From Chloroflexota bacterium (GTDB taxonomy: Bacteria > Chloroflexota > Dehalococcoidia > Lucifugimonadales > JADFKI01), in contig VXNZ01000056.1 in the NCBI GenBank assembly GCA_009840355.1, positions 186,001 through 250,000 on the forward strand: a DNA stretch of 64,000 nt, read 5' to 3'. The notes under the pieces were generated by a model. The model was not told where the DNA came from. It made no database searches and saw only the letters and a program-made list of their open reading frames with translations. Both the position numbers and the translations under genes were made by a program. This document shows positions 56,096-64,000 of this stretch, one piece after another; the first letter of the stretch is position 1; each line of letters begins with the position of its first letter.

Positions 56096-56151
56096 CTGTC
56101 CTCATCCTGTATCAACTACGCAAGTTTAGAATTAAAGTTTAGGAATTACCG

Positions 56152-58206
56152 ATGCCAAAGCTTCTGACAACCGCGCTGCACACATTTGTCGCGGCCGTTG
56201 GTGCAATTGTCATCGGCGCGCTGGCGTTGGCAGCGGCAGGCATAGCGCAGGCAGCACCGCCGTCGCAGTCTGACTTGCTCGAAGTTCGCATTCAGCGCGT
56301 CACGATGATCAGCGACTTCGAGGACAACATAAAGACCACATTTGGACGCGGCGCGCGCATCAGGACGGAAGTCGAACTCCGAGACCTGCGCGACCCTGAC
56401 GCCATCGCGTCCAATGCGCCGGATTATCGCGCCGAATACATCCTGTCATCTTCGGTGAACAGCCTGCGGCTCGGCACGGTATATCAAGGGCGCAACGACC
56501 CGGCAAGCCTCAAGAGCGCTGTACTTACGCCCGGCGAAGAAGGCATATTCGAGATTTATTGGAATGTGCCTTACGACTTCGGCGGCGGCGAATACAACCT
56601 CCGCGTGGAAGTCAGCAAGGCGGACAGTCCACACGCCGTCGAACACCACCTGCAGCGCGATTTTCGGGTGAGCGAACGCTCCGAGTATGTGCACATCTCC
56701 AAGAATCGATACGACTTCGGCAACATAGACGACGAAGAGACTCCGCGCAGCGACATCATCTTCATTGCGCCCATAAACGGGCAGGCGGGAGACTTGATAT
56801 GGCGTGTTACCGAATGGCCTTCGGAATGGCTGAATCTCGTTGATCCGCTGCCCGATCCCGACGATCCGACGCAATCCGTTGAGGTCGTTAACAACGGCTC
56901 CATCGTGCTGCAGGTCGAGGAAACGACGCTATTCGGCAATTTCCAAAACGAAGATGTGGTCGTAAGCACCAACGCGGGCGATTACACAATCAAGGTCAGC
57001 GGAAATATCGACAGGCATCCCGGCGGCAAAATCTCCGACTTCGGCATGAGACCGCCAAGGCGATTTGACGCCGGCGACATCGTGAAGTTCAGATACCGCA
57101 TCGACAATAGCGGGCGCACGAATCTGCTGTACCGCGTAACATTCATCGTCACGAGTCCGACGAATACAGTCATCTACGACAGCAGCGTTGCCGCCGAAGA
57201 TGCCTTGATCGAAGTGGATGACGGCGAAAACTCGGGCATTCAGGAATTCGAATGGCAGATACCGCACGACTCGATTGATGGGATATACCGCGTCGGCATC
57301 CAACTACGAAACGCGTACGACTTCGGATCCGCCGTATATTCATCGATTGACTATACCGACCATGACGCCGTAACTTTCAGCGTGCTTGAAGGACCGTTGC
57401 TAGAAGTTAGCCCAACGGAGGTGCAGTTCGGCACTATATTAGACCATTCCGCCGATCAGGCGCGCGCGACATTCTCGGTAACGAACGTCGGCAGGCTGAC
57501 GCTGGAATGGCGGGTTACATCCGTCCCGGATTGGGCAGAACTCGTAAGCCCGCTAGGACCCGTAACCGGCGATGGCGAGATAACGTTGCGAATCAAGGAA
57601 GACGCCGCGACGGGCAGCTTCCTGAGCACGATGACAATCGAATCCAACGGCGGCAACGCATCGGTGACCCTAGGCGTGAACATCCCTCGCCACACGGCTG
57701 CAGCAACGCGCACGCCCGTCCCAACCGAAACGCCCGCGCCGACCAACACACCATTGCCGACCGAAACGCCCGTGCCTGAACCCACGGACACGCCTGTGCC
57801 GACCGAAACACCGGCACCCACAAGCACGCCAGCGCCCACTGCGACGAACACGCTGCCGCCCACAGGCACACCGCAACCTACCGCAACACTCGAGCCAACG
57901 GACACGCCAGCGCCAACAGCAACACCCACACCACAACCTACCAACACGCCACAACCCACAGCAACACCGGAGCCCACAAACACACCAGAACCGCCAACAA
58001 CCGCACAGGCGCAGCCGGACAACACGCCTGCGCCACCACCGCCGACAGCCATCCAACCCAACGTCAGCGACACACCACCCGGCGGCGCATGCAGCGGGTC
58101 GCCGCAGCCGGTGTCGCCGTTGACGGGCATGGCGAATATCGCGCTGCTACTATTACCGGTGGCATTGGCAGGCGGAGCAAGGTTGCGGCGGAGGCAGATG
58201 CAGTAG
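56152..58206 (+). CDS. Secreted surface protein: duplicated beta-rich modules, Thr-Pro stalk, C-terminal sorting-like signal
   Basis: The 684-aa protein has an N-terminal signal peptide (hydrophobic core at about 11-33, AQA cleavage-like). Two repeated module pairs follow: A1 at about 41-175 with B1 at 178-286, then A2 at 290-412 with B2 at 415-511. The B modules share WRVTEWPSEWLNLV / WRVTSVPDWAELVS and resemble BACON/Ig-like folds. Residues about 515-640 are a Thr-Pro-rich repeat (TPVPTETPAPTNTP-type), probably a glycosylated stalk. The C-terminus has a Cys (about 647), a hydrophobic helix (MANIALLLLPVALAGG) and a basic end (ARLRRRQMQ), the tripartite form of a sorting signal. Confidence 0.82.
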   Translation: MPKLLTTALHTFVAAVGAIVIGALALAAAGIAQAAPPSQSDLLEVRIQRVTMISDFEDNIKTTFGRGARIRTEVELRDLRDPDAIASNAPDYRAEYILSSSVNSLRLGTVYQGRNDPASLKSAVLTPGEEGIFEIYWNVPYDFGGGEYNLRVEVSKADSPHAVEHHLQRDFRVSERSEYVHISKNRYDFGNIDDEETPRSDIIFIAPINGQAGDLIWRVTEWPSEWLNLVDPLPDPDDPTQSVEVVNNGSIVLQVEETTLFGNFQNEDVVVSTNAGDYTIKVSGNIDRHPGGKISDFGMRPPRRFDAGDIVKFRYRIDNSGRTNLLYRVTFIVTSPTNTVIYDSSVAAEDALIEVDDGENSGIQEFEWQIPHDSIDGIYRVGIQLRNAYDFGSAVYSSIDYTDHDAVTFSVLEGPLLEVSPTEVQFGTILDHSADQARATFSVTNVGRLTLEWRVTSVPDWAELVSPLGPVTGDGEITLRIKEDAATGSFLSTMTIESNGGNASVTLGVNIPRHTAAATRTPVPTETPAPTNTPLPTETPVPEPTDTPVPTETPAPTSTPAPTATNTLPPTGTPQPTATLEPTDTPAPTATPTPQPTNTPQPTATPEPTNTPEPPTTAQAQPDNTPAPPPPTAIQPNVSDTPPGGACSGSPQPVSPLTGMANIALLLLPVALAGGARLRRRQMQ

Positions 58207-58277
58207 GTCAGTCCCTCAGTTGGTCAGTCAGTTGGTCGCGGGAGTGATGTTAGTGGCAATTGATCGGCGCTCGAAGA

Positions 58278-58310
58278 GTCCCTTCCCCGTATGGGGGAGT
58301 TAGAACAGGG
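58278..58310. repeat. G/C-tract palindromic repeat copy
   Basis: TCCCTTCCCCGTATGGGGGA followed by GTTAGAACAGGGG is another family member. A GTCAGTTGGTCAG-type low-complexity tract lies just before it at 58206-58240. Confidence 0.5.
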
Positions 58311-58354
58311 GCGATGTGTCAGTTTGGAAATTAGAAGACAATAGGATGCAACAC

Positions 58355-59893
58355 ATGCGATACGATACGATTGTCATCGGTGGCGGTTCGGCAGGGGCGG
58401 TTGTGGCGGCGCGGCTTTCTGAGGATGCGGCGCGGTCGGTGCTGCTGCTCGAAGCGGGCAGCGATTACCCGGATTTCGACGCGATGCCGGACGATATAAA
58501 GCTGGGGCTCGGCACGGGCGCGGACTTCTTCAACATCGAGGACCGCCACAACTGGTTGTTCAGCGGCAAGGCGACGGACGAAGCGCCGCCGATGGATGTA
58601 CCGCGCGGCAAGGTGATGGGCGGCACGAGCGCCATTAATGGGCAGGTCTTCCTCCGCGCCATCCCCGACGACTTCGATTACTGGGTTTCGATGGGCAACG
58701 ATCAGTGGCGCTATGAAGACGCGCTGCCGTACTTCCGCAAGCTGGAAACCGACATGGATTTTCAGGACGATTTCCATGGCAGCGACGGGCCCATCATCGC
58801 CAAGCGGCACCGTCTCGAAGACCTGCTCACCGACCAGATAGCCTTCTACAACGCATGCATTGAGGCGGGCTTTCCCGCGAACCCTGACCATAACCACCCG
58901 GACGCCACCGGCGTCGGTCCGTATGCGCTAAACAACCCCAACGGCATTCGCTGGAGCACCGCGCTCGGGTATATCAACCCGGCGCGGCATCGGCTCAACT
59001 TGACGATTCGCCCAAACTGCGCCGTGCAGCGCGTGCTGTTCACAGACAACAGCGCAGGCGAGAAACGCGCAGTCGGAGTAGAGGTGGAGAGCGGCGGAGA
59101 GAGATTCACAGTCGAAGCGAACGAGATTGTGCTCAGCGCGGGCGCTATCGGCTCGCCACACCTGCTGATGCTGTCCGGCATTGGCGACTCGGCGGAACTC
59201 GAAGGCGTGGGCATTCCGATCGTGCGTCATCTGCCCGGCGTAGGCAAGAACCTGCGCGACCATCCCGCCGTCCACGCGCGCTGGCGCTGCAAGCCGGACT
59301 TCCCCGTGCCGCCCGAAGGCGTCGGCGCGCAGAAGGTCGCGCTGCGCTACACCGCCGAAGGTTCGCCGCTGCGCAACGATATGATAAAGATAATGCGCTT
59401 CAACTCCGACGAGCGGCTGCTCATCATGTCGGTCGGCATATATTTGGCGCGGTCGGCGGGTGAAATGCGCATCGTGTCGGCAGACCCGAAAGTGCAGCCG
59501 GCACTCGAGTACAATTACCTCAGCGACCCTTTCGACCTAGAGCGACTGCGCGGCGGCGTTCGCTTGGCGCACCGGCTCGCCGAGCATCCCGAACTCGCGC
59601 AGATAATCGACTCGCCGGACGAGCCGACACACGAGCAGCTGGAATCGGACGACGCGCTAGACGACTGGATGCGCCGCACTGTCGCCACGATGCACCACAT
59701 ATCCTGCACCTGCAAGATGGGCGCGGCGTCCGATCCGATGGCAGTCGTTGACCAGCACGGGCGCGTTCATGGCGTCGCCGGGCTGCGTGTCGCCGATGCG
59801 TCCATAATGCCCGACTGCCCGCGCGCGAACACGAATGTGACCACGATGATGATCGGCGAGCGCGTAGCGGACTTCATCAAAGACGGCGAATGA
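58355..59893 (+). CDS. GMC family FAD-dependent oxidoreductase (choline dehydrogenase-like)
   Basis: The FAD motif is IVIGGGSAGAVVAARL (about residues 6-21) with Glu in LLLEAGSDYP. The GMC signature GKVMGGTSAINGQVFLRA and the GPYALNNPNGIRWST segment are present. The C-terminal active-site region has HHISCTCKMG and NTNVTTMMIGERVAD. It oxidises alcohols, and the substrate is unknown. The frame is open to an earlier ATG at 58316; 58355 (or 58346) is preferred because it gives the family-typical short leader and has AGGATG nearby. The final start is uncertain. Confidence 0.88.
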   Translation: MRYDTIVIGGGSAGAVVAARLSEDAARSVLLLEAGSDYPDFDAMPDDIKLGLGTGADFFNIEDRHNWLFSGKATDEAPPMDVPRGKVMGGTSAINGQVFLRAIPDDFDYWVSMGNDQWRYEDALPYFRKLETDMDFQDDFHGSDGPIIAKRHRLEDLLTDQIAFYNACIEAGFPANPDHNHPDATGVGPYALNNPNGIRWSTALGYINPARHRLNLTIRPNCAVQRVLFTDNSAGEKRAVGVEVESGGERFTVEANEIVLSAGAIGSPHLLMLSGIGDSAELEGVGIPIVRHLPGVGKNLRDHPAVHARWRCKPDFPVPPEGVGAQKVALRYTAEGSPLRNDMIKIMRFNSDERLLIMSVGIYLARSAGEMRIVSADPKVQPALEYNYLSDPFDLERLRGGVRLAHRLAEHPELAQIIDSPDEPTHEQLESDDALDDWMRRTVATMHHISCTCKMGAASDPMAVVDQHGRVHGVAGLRVADASIMPDCPRANTNVTTMMIGERVADFIKDGE

Positions 59894-59932
59894 CATCACT
59901 ATCCTATCAATCCAATCCTGTCTGTCCTGTCA

Positions 59933-60069
59933 AGACGATTTCACGAATGCAATTTATCCTGTCATTTCTCGCTTCGCTCGAAATCTAAAGTCGGGAACAG
60001 GTTCACAGGCAATGACTTCAGATTCCTCATTGCGTTCGGAATGACAGCATTAGGGATTTGTGAGATCGT
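59933..60069 (-). repeat. Inverted-repeat element, short form, copy C (reverse orientation)
   Basis: It starts AGACGATTTCACGAATGC and ends GGGATTTGTGAGATCGT. The internal blocks are in the order TTTCTCGCTTCGCTCGAAAT, then CGGAATGACA, the reverse of copies A, B and D. It is 137 bp. It lies between the GMC oxidoreductase and the phosphotransferase gene. Confidence 0.78.
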
Positions 60070-60090
60070 ATCATCCTGTCAGGTTAATAC

Positions 60091-61143
60091 ATGCTGCAAC
60101 ATTTCAAGCACCTATACAGCGATGACATACGCGAAGATGCCCAGCGTCGGTTCGGGCTGACGCCGGTGTCGCGCGATGTATTGCCGGACGCAAGCCATAG
60201 CTATGTATATGATTGCGAGCGCGACGACGCGGCGTACATCCTGAAGATTACGCACACCATCCATCGGCAGCCGCACAACATCCACGGCGAGGTCGAGTTC
60301 ATCAACTTCCTTGCAGACGGCGGCGTAACCACTCCACGCGCCATATCGTCGCTCGCGGGCAATCTCGTGGAGACGATAGCGGCAGACGACGGCGAATTTG
60401 TCGTGGCAGCGTTCGAGAAAGCGGACGGCGCGTTGGTTGATTGGCGCGCCTGGACGCGGGAGATGTTCGAGCAGTGGGGCGCCGTTATCGGCAAAATGCA
60501 CGCGCTGACGAAGGGATATGAGCCGTCAGACGAAAGCCGGCGCCGGCGATTCTGGCATCAGGACACGGACTGGAACACCGAAGCCGAAGTGTATCTGACA
60601 CGCCCGACATTCCGTGAAAAGGCGCGGCGCACGCGAGACTGGCTGTTCACGCTGCCCACCGGCAGCGACTGCTTCGGGCTAATCCACTCGGACTTGCACC
60701 AGTGGAACTTCTTCTACCACGACGGCAAGGTGCTGCCTTTCGATTTCGACAACACGCACTACGACTGGTTTATCGCGGACTTCACGACGGTGGTGGTCAA
60801 TGTGGTGCACTGCCAGCAGCACCACTACGCGCGCGGCGAGTACGACCGCTGGACCGCAGGCACGCCAATGAAGGCGGCAGAGTTCCTAGACTACTTCTTC
60901 GCACCGTTCATCGAAGGCTACCGGCAACACAACCGGCTAGACGGCGTGTGGCTGCGCCGCATGCCCGCCTTCCTAAACCGCCACTGGCTGACATTCCTAA
61001 CCGATGCCCTGCGCGACCCAAAGTTCGCCGCACTCACGCCTGAACAGCAAGCCGCAACCTTCCCCTGGCGCACCCTATCGCAGTCCTGGGACGAAGTGAT
61101 GAACGATTACTGGAGCCGGTTTGACTTTGATAGGTATGCTTGA
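60091..61143 (+). CDS. Aminoglycoside phosphotransferase-fold kinase
   Basis: The catalytic loop is GLIHSDLHQWNFFYHDG (H-x-D-x4-N, about residues 196-212) and the Mg-binding motif is PFDFDNTHYDWF (about 216-227). The N-lobe invariant Lys is in AYILKITH (about residue 50). APH-fold kinases phosphorylate small metabolites such as homoserine, choline or fructosamine, or antibiotics. The substrate here is unknown, and the long C-terminal helical region (about 265-350) is not typical of resistance enzymes. It is monocistronic. Confidence 0.82.
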   Translation: MLQHFKHLYSDDIREDAQRRFGLTPVSRDVLPDASHSYVYDCERDDAAYILKITHTIHRQPHNIHGEVEFINFLADGGVTTPRAISSLAGNLVETIAADDGEFVVAAFEKADGALVDWRAWTREMFEQWGAVIGKMHALTKGYEPSDESRRRRFWHQDTDWNTEAEVYLTRPTFREKARRTRDWLFTLPTGSDCFGLIHSDLHQWNFFYHDGKVLPFDFDNTHYDWFIADFTTVVVNVVHCQQHHYARGEYDRWTAGTPMKAAEFLDYFFAPFIEGYRQHNRLDGVWLRRMPAFLNRHWLTFLTDALRDPKFAALTPEQQAATFPWRTLSQSWDEVMNDYWSRFDFDRYA

Positions 61144-61257
61144 ATAGTGGCGGCTGCCTGTGCTTGTAAAGGGTGCCTGCTTGCATTGGGCGATTACTTG
61201 CTTGGCTAAACCATCGTGGTCTTGCAGGCATTTTGCTACCATCCTCTCTATCCTGTG

Positions 61258-61438
61258 GGACTATTTTGCAAATCCTTAATGTTGTCATTCCGCGCTGTTT
61301 TTGTCATTCCGAATGCAGTGAGGAATCTGAAGCATGTCCTCACGAAAGCAGGGATCTTCGCACGCAAACCCGTTTCCGACTTTAGATTTCTCGCTTCGCT
61401 CGAAATGACAGGAATAAATTGCATTTGTCAAATCGTCT
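61258..61438 (+). repeat. Inverted-repeat element, 181-bp form, copy D
   Basis: It begins GGACTATTTTGCAAATCC and ends GCATTTGTCAAATCGTCT, an imperfect 15-bp inverted repeat matching copy A. It is the same 181-bp length and has the same extra internal stretches as copy A. The region 61144-61576 holds this element and nothing else recognisable. Confidence 0.8.
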
Positions 61439-61576
61439 CATCCCGTCTTTCCTATTGAGCAATTCGTTGAAATTAGGGTATGGGTGATACTGCGCTATCG
61501 GAGGTTGGGGGTTATAATGCGCGGATACATCTAGGCAATTGAGACAGCGTAACAGCAGTGGAGACAGGTGAATTGC

Positions 61577-63427
61577 ATGGCTTCGCGCACAGACTATCCC
61601 GACATATCTGACTACGGCATTATCAGCGATATGCACTCTTGCGCCCTCGTGTCGTCGGCTGGCTCGGTGGACTGGTGCTGCTTCCCGCGCTTCGACAGCG
61701 ACGCCATCTTTGGCAGGATTCTCGACTGGGACAGGGGTGGCTATTTCAAGATTGCGCCGCGCAATTCGCACGCCGTCAGTAGGCGATACATCCCCGGCAC
61801 TAATGTCTTGCAGACGACATTCACCACGGACAATGGCGTGGCGCAGTTGACAGACTTTATGCCGGTGCACCACGACGAAGACGCGCCCATCGAGCCGTAC
61901 AAGGTCGGGGAGACGCACCAGATTATGCGCATCATCGAGTGCATCGAAGGCAGCGTGGCGCTTGATTTAGCGTGCCATCCGCGCTTTGAGTACGGCAGCA
62001 TCGTGCCGCACACGCAGCTGTTTCGCGCAAACATCGGCTTCGCGCACGGCGGGTCGAACGCCATATCGCTGTACTGCTCCGTGCCGCTGCGTATGGTCGA
62101 GGGCGGCTTCGTGTCGGAGGGCACGCTGCGACAAGGGCAAAAGGCGTTCGCCATCGTTACCTACGAGACGCGCTTCTCCTACGACTCCCACTCGCTCAAC
62201 AGCCGCACTATCGAGCAGAGCCTCGCCGAAGCGACGCGATACTGGCAGGAATGGAGCGACATGTGCACATACGAAGGTCCATACGCGGACCATGTGCAAC
62301 GCAGCGCGCTGACGCTCAAGGCGCTGACATACGCGCCGTCCGGCGGTATGGTCGCCGCGCCGACGACATCGCTGCCCGAGCTTATCGGCGGCGAGCGCAA
62401 TTGGGACTATCGCTACACTTGGATCCGCGACGCGTCGTTCGCCATCTACGGCTTGCACATCATTGGCTACCAGAACGAGGCGAAGGCGTTCCGCAACTGG
62501 ATACAGTGGGCAACGGTAGGACGCGCGCGCGACCTGCACATTATGTACGGGCTTGGCGGCGAACGGAGGCTGACTGAGGTATCATTGCCGGAGCTGTCCG
62601 GCTACCGCGACTCCGCGCCGGCGAGAATCGGCAACGGCGCATACGACCAGTTCCAGCTAGACGCATACGGCGAGCTGCTGGACTCGGCACACCTGTACCG
62701 CCGGTTCATTGGGCCCATTGACGGCGAATACTGGGCGTACCTGCTGCAGATAGTCGAATATGTGCTGGAAAACTGGGAAGCGCCGGACGAAGGCGTCTGG
62801 GAGGCGCGCTCCGGCAGGCAGCACAATGTGTTCTCCAAGGCGTGGTGCTGGGTCGCGCTGGACCGCGCCATCAAGATGGTCGCCGCGCTCGACCTGCCCG
62901 GCGATGTGGAGCTTTGGAAGCGCGTGCGCACCGAGATACGCGAGCAGATTCTGGAGCAAGGTTTCAACGAAGAGCGCGGCGTGTTCACGCAGGCATACGG
63001 CAGCGACCTGCTGGACTCCGCGAACCTGATGCTGCCTCTCATCGGCTTCATCAAGGCGGACGATCCGCGCATGCTCGCGACCATCCGCGCCACGCAGCGC
63101 GAACTCACATCGGAGCAGGGCTTCTTGTATCGCTATCGCGGCTTCGACGACGGGCTGCACGGCGAAGAAGGCACATTCAACATCTGCTCGTTCTGGATGT
63201 GCGACAACCTTATAATGCTAGGCGAAATAGACGAAGCAACCGAACTGTTCGACCGTCTGCTAGAGCACACCAACGACCTAGGTCTGATGAGCGAAGAAAT
63301 AGACCCGCACACCGGCGACATGCTCGGCAACTTCCCGCAGGCATTCTCGCACCTGTCCATCATCAATACTGCCGTACAGTTGCAGAGAGCGCGGCGACGG
63401 CAAGCGCGGCGGGCGGCAGCGGGCTGA
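61577..63427 (+). CDS. Glycoside hydrolase family 15 protein (glucoamylase/trehalase-like)
   Basis: The N-terminal beta-domain (about residues 5-250) carries the trehalase-like opening DYPDISDYGIISDMHSCALV. The (alpha/alpha)6 barrel follows, with NWDYRYTWIRDASFAIYGLH (about 275-294) and the catalytic GEEGTFNICSFWMCDN (about 519-534), where the Glu acts as acid or base. It hydrolyses alpha-glucosides such as maltodextrins or trehalose. No signal peptide is seen, so it is probably cytoplasmic. The ATG at 61577 follows AGGTG with 6 nt spacing; an in-frame GTG at 61568 is rejected. Confidence 0.9.
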   Translation: MASRTDYPDISDYGIISDMHSCALVSSAGSVDWCCFPRFDSDAIFGRILDWDRGGYFKIAPRNSHAVSRRYIPGTNVLQTTFTTDNGVAQLTDFMPVHHDEDAPIEPYKVGETHQIMRIIECIEGSVALDLACHPRFEYGSIVPHTQLFRANIGFAHGGSNAISLYCSVPLRMVEGGFVSEGTLRQGQKAFAIVTYETRFSYDSHSLNSRTIEQSLAEATRYWQEWSDMCTYEGPYADHVQRSALTLKALTYAPSGGMVAAPTTSLPELIGGERNWDYRYTWIRDASFAIYGLHIIGYQNEAKAFRNWIQWATVGRARDLHIMYGLGGERRLTEVSLPELSGYRDSAPARIGNGAYDQFQLDAYGELLDSAHLYRRFIGPIDGEYWAYLLQIVEYVLENWEAPDEGVWEARSGRQHNVFSKAWCWVALDRAIKMVAALDLPGDVELWKRVRTEIREQILEQGFNEERGVFTQAYGSDLLDSANLMLPLIGFIKADDPRMLATIRATQRELTSEQGFLYRYRGFDDGLHGEEGTFNICSFWMCDNLIMLGEIDEATELFDRLLEHTNDLGLMSEEIDPHTGDMLGNFPQAFSHLSIINTAVQLQRARRRQARRAAAG

Positions 63428-63460
63428 AAATCCGACTGCACGCAATTGTCGCGCAAGAGT

Positions 63461-63515
63461 TCCTTCTCTCCTTGGGGCCATTCTCCCCCCTTGGGGCAAG
63501 GTTAGGATGGGGGGA
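63461..63515. repeat. G/C-tract palindromic repeat copy, double
   Basis: Two successive G/C-tract blocks, TCCTTCTCTCCTTGGGG and TTCTCCCCCCTTGGGG, are followed by CAAGGTTAGGATGGGGGG, the full consensus-like end of the family. Confidence 0.55.
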
Positions 63516-63640
63516 TAATGTAATCCGCATCCATTTAAGCGCTTGCCCATCGCAAACAAGAGCGGCGATGAGTTAATCCGAACAACGCCTCCTTTTCACT
63601 GCGCTGACCTAGGTTCTGTGGACAATTCACAATTACGTCA

Positions 63641-63779
63641 TGTCACTCCTACGGAATCAGGAATCCGACGCCTACAGGCGGCGTCAATATAACAAAGACT
63701 GCTACATTGACTGCTACATTTGAGATTTCTGATTCCCGTTCCCCGATCGGGGTCGAGGACATGCTTCACAGGAATGACA
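63641..63779. repeat. Second type of inverted-repeat element
   Basis: The outer ends TGTCACTCC and GGAATGACA are near-inverted repeats. Inner inverted repeats GGAATCAGGAATC (63653-63665) and GATTTCTGATTCC (63724-63736) match with one mismatch. The element is 139 bp. It is related in style, but not in sequence, to copies A-D. Confidence 0.6.
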
Positions 63780-63871
63780 CAAATGTTCGTACAGCTTAGA
63801 ATACAGCATTTGTCATAAGCCTTCAAGCAATCTGCCGATTTCCGACACGCTTTTGTACACGCACCCGGCGA

Positions 63872-64000
63872 TTACAGCACCAGCGTAACCGCGCCGGATA
63901 TTATTAGGCTGATTGCCCAGAGGCGGTCCATATTGAACCAGGCGCGGCGTAGGATGGCTAAGCCCACTTTTTCGTACACTATCAGGGCGGTCGCTGCCAT
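63872..64000 (-). CDS. C-terminal end of a membrane protein, cut by window edge
   Basis: The frame enters from the right edge with 42 codons visible, ending at TAA 63872. The visible part includes MAATALIVYEKVGL and a final hydrophobic helix (LWAISLIISGAVTLVL). The MAA-x-ALIVYEK pattern followed by a hydrophobic end resembles the last two helices of DUF2182 (predicted metal-binding membrane) proteins. This is by resemblance only. Confidence 0.45.
   Translation of the reverse strand: MAATALIVYEKVGLAILRRAWFNMDRLWAISLIISGAVTLVL

Larger units (their letters stand above)
63428..63871. other. Convergent intergenic region holding two repeat elements, no gene seen
   Basis: The region contains a G/C-tract repeat (63461-63515) and a separate inverted-repeat element (63641-63779). 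No ORF with plausible composition and no RNA gene were recognised. Confidence 0.5.

Noticed and set aside
57456-58130. Antisense ORF of 224 codons with GVGSGVAVGCG-type repeats
   Set aside because: It is the complement of the Thr-Pro codon repeats of the surface-protein gene, which produces a long open frame on the other strand. It has no start signal.
55957-61438. Rex-like half-sites (TTGTGAAAT / ATTTCACAA) in the ends of the inverted-repeat elements
   Set aside because: The half-sites resemble Rex arms, but in each element they lie about 110-150 bp apart. No 18-bp palindrome is formed, so Rex binding is not supported.

Overview
This 64 kb window is GC-rich, densely coded chromosomal DNA. 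It is most likely from a free-living or host-associated member of the Chloroflexota (Dehalococcoidia/SAR202-like). That placement is inferred from the mix of genes: an F420/LLM-type oxidoreductase, CaiB-type CoA transferase, two Uma2-type proteins, DUF885, DUF951 and DUF4177 proteins, a PPi-type phosphofructokinase, and an ATP synthase a subunit with a long soluble insertion. No rRNA, tRNA, CRISPR array or prophage was recognised.

Layout. 0-0.55 kb: two small minus-strand genes at the left edge. 0.8-4.4 kb: protein quality-control operon tig-clpP-clpX. 4.7-8.8 kb: a small membrane protein, a siroheme sulfite/nitrite reductase behind a putative cysteine leader peptide and attenuator, the redox repressor rex with its own Rex box, and a coiled-coil/nuclease-like hypothetical. 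8.9-16.7 kb: complete F1Fo-ATP synthase operon (atpI/Z-B-E-F-H-A-[DUF4177]-G-D-C), with a recognisable promoter and terminator. 17-27.3 kb: bifunctional nuclease, pyrF-DUF951, a MagIII-like DNA glycosylase, HIT protein, GAPDH, a frameshifted MNT-HEPN module, DUF885 peptidase, a flavin-binding protein, enolase and a LOG-like protein. 27.7-36.4 kb: an NDH-2/cyclic-nucleotide-domain fusion, SDR, CoA transferase, an exosortase-like gene, PPi-type phosphofructokinase, Uma2 and a 2-hydroxyacid dehydrogenase. 36.5-44.6 kb: Zn-alcohol dehydrogenase, a large coiled-coil protein of unknown function, LLM oxidoreductase, PIG-L deacetylase, a nicotinamidase/NAPRTase-like pair and a second Uma2. 44.7-51.8 kb: recA and recX-CBS protein-tilS, separated by an inserted EcoRII-like restriction-modification pair. 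52.2-63.4 kb: ftsH, aminotransferase, a secreted or anchored two-module surface protein with a Thr-Pro stalk, GMC oxidoreductase, APH-type kinase and a GH15 glucoamylase/trehalase. The right edge holds the end of a membrane protein.

The functional core is housekeeping: proteostasis, ATP synthesis, lower and middle glycolysis, recombination and tRNA modification. Accessory pieces lie between these blocks, and many intergenic gaps carry short palindromic repeats. The clearest repeat family has 15-bp terminal inverted repeats in four copies (two of 181 bp, two of about 138 bp).

The most interesting signals are: (1) a nearly leaderless Cys-containing mini-ORF plus terminator ahead of the sulfite reductase; (2) a restriction-modification insertion between recA and recX; (3) a lone exosortase-like gene and a possible C-terminally sorted surface protein; (4) an NADH dehydrogenase with a seemingly intact cNMP-binding module; (5) a mobile-looking inverted-repeat family.
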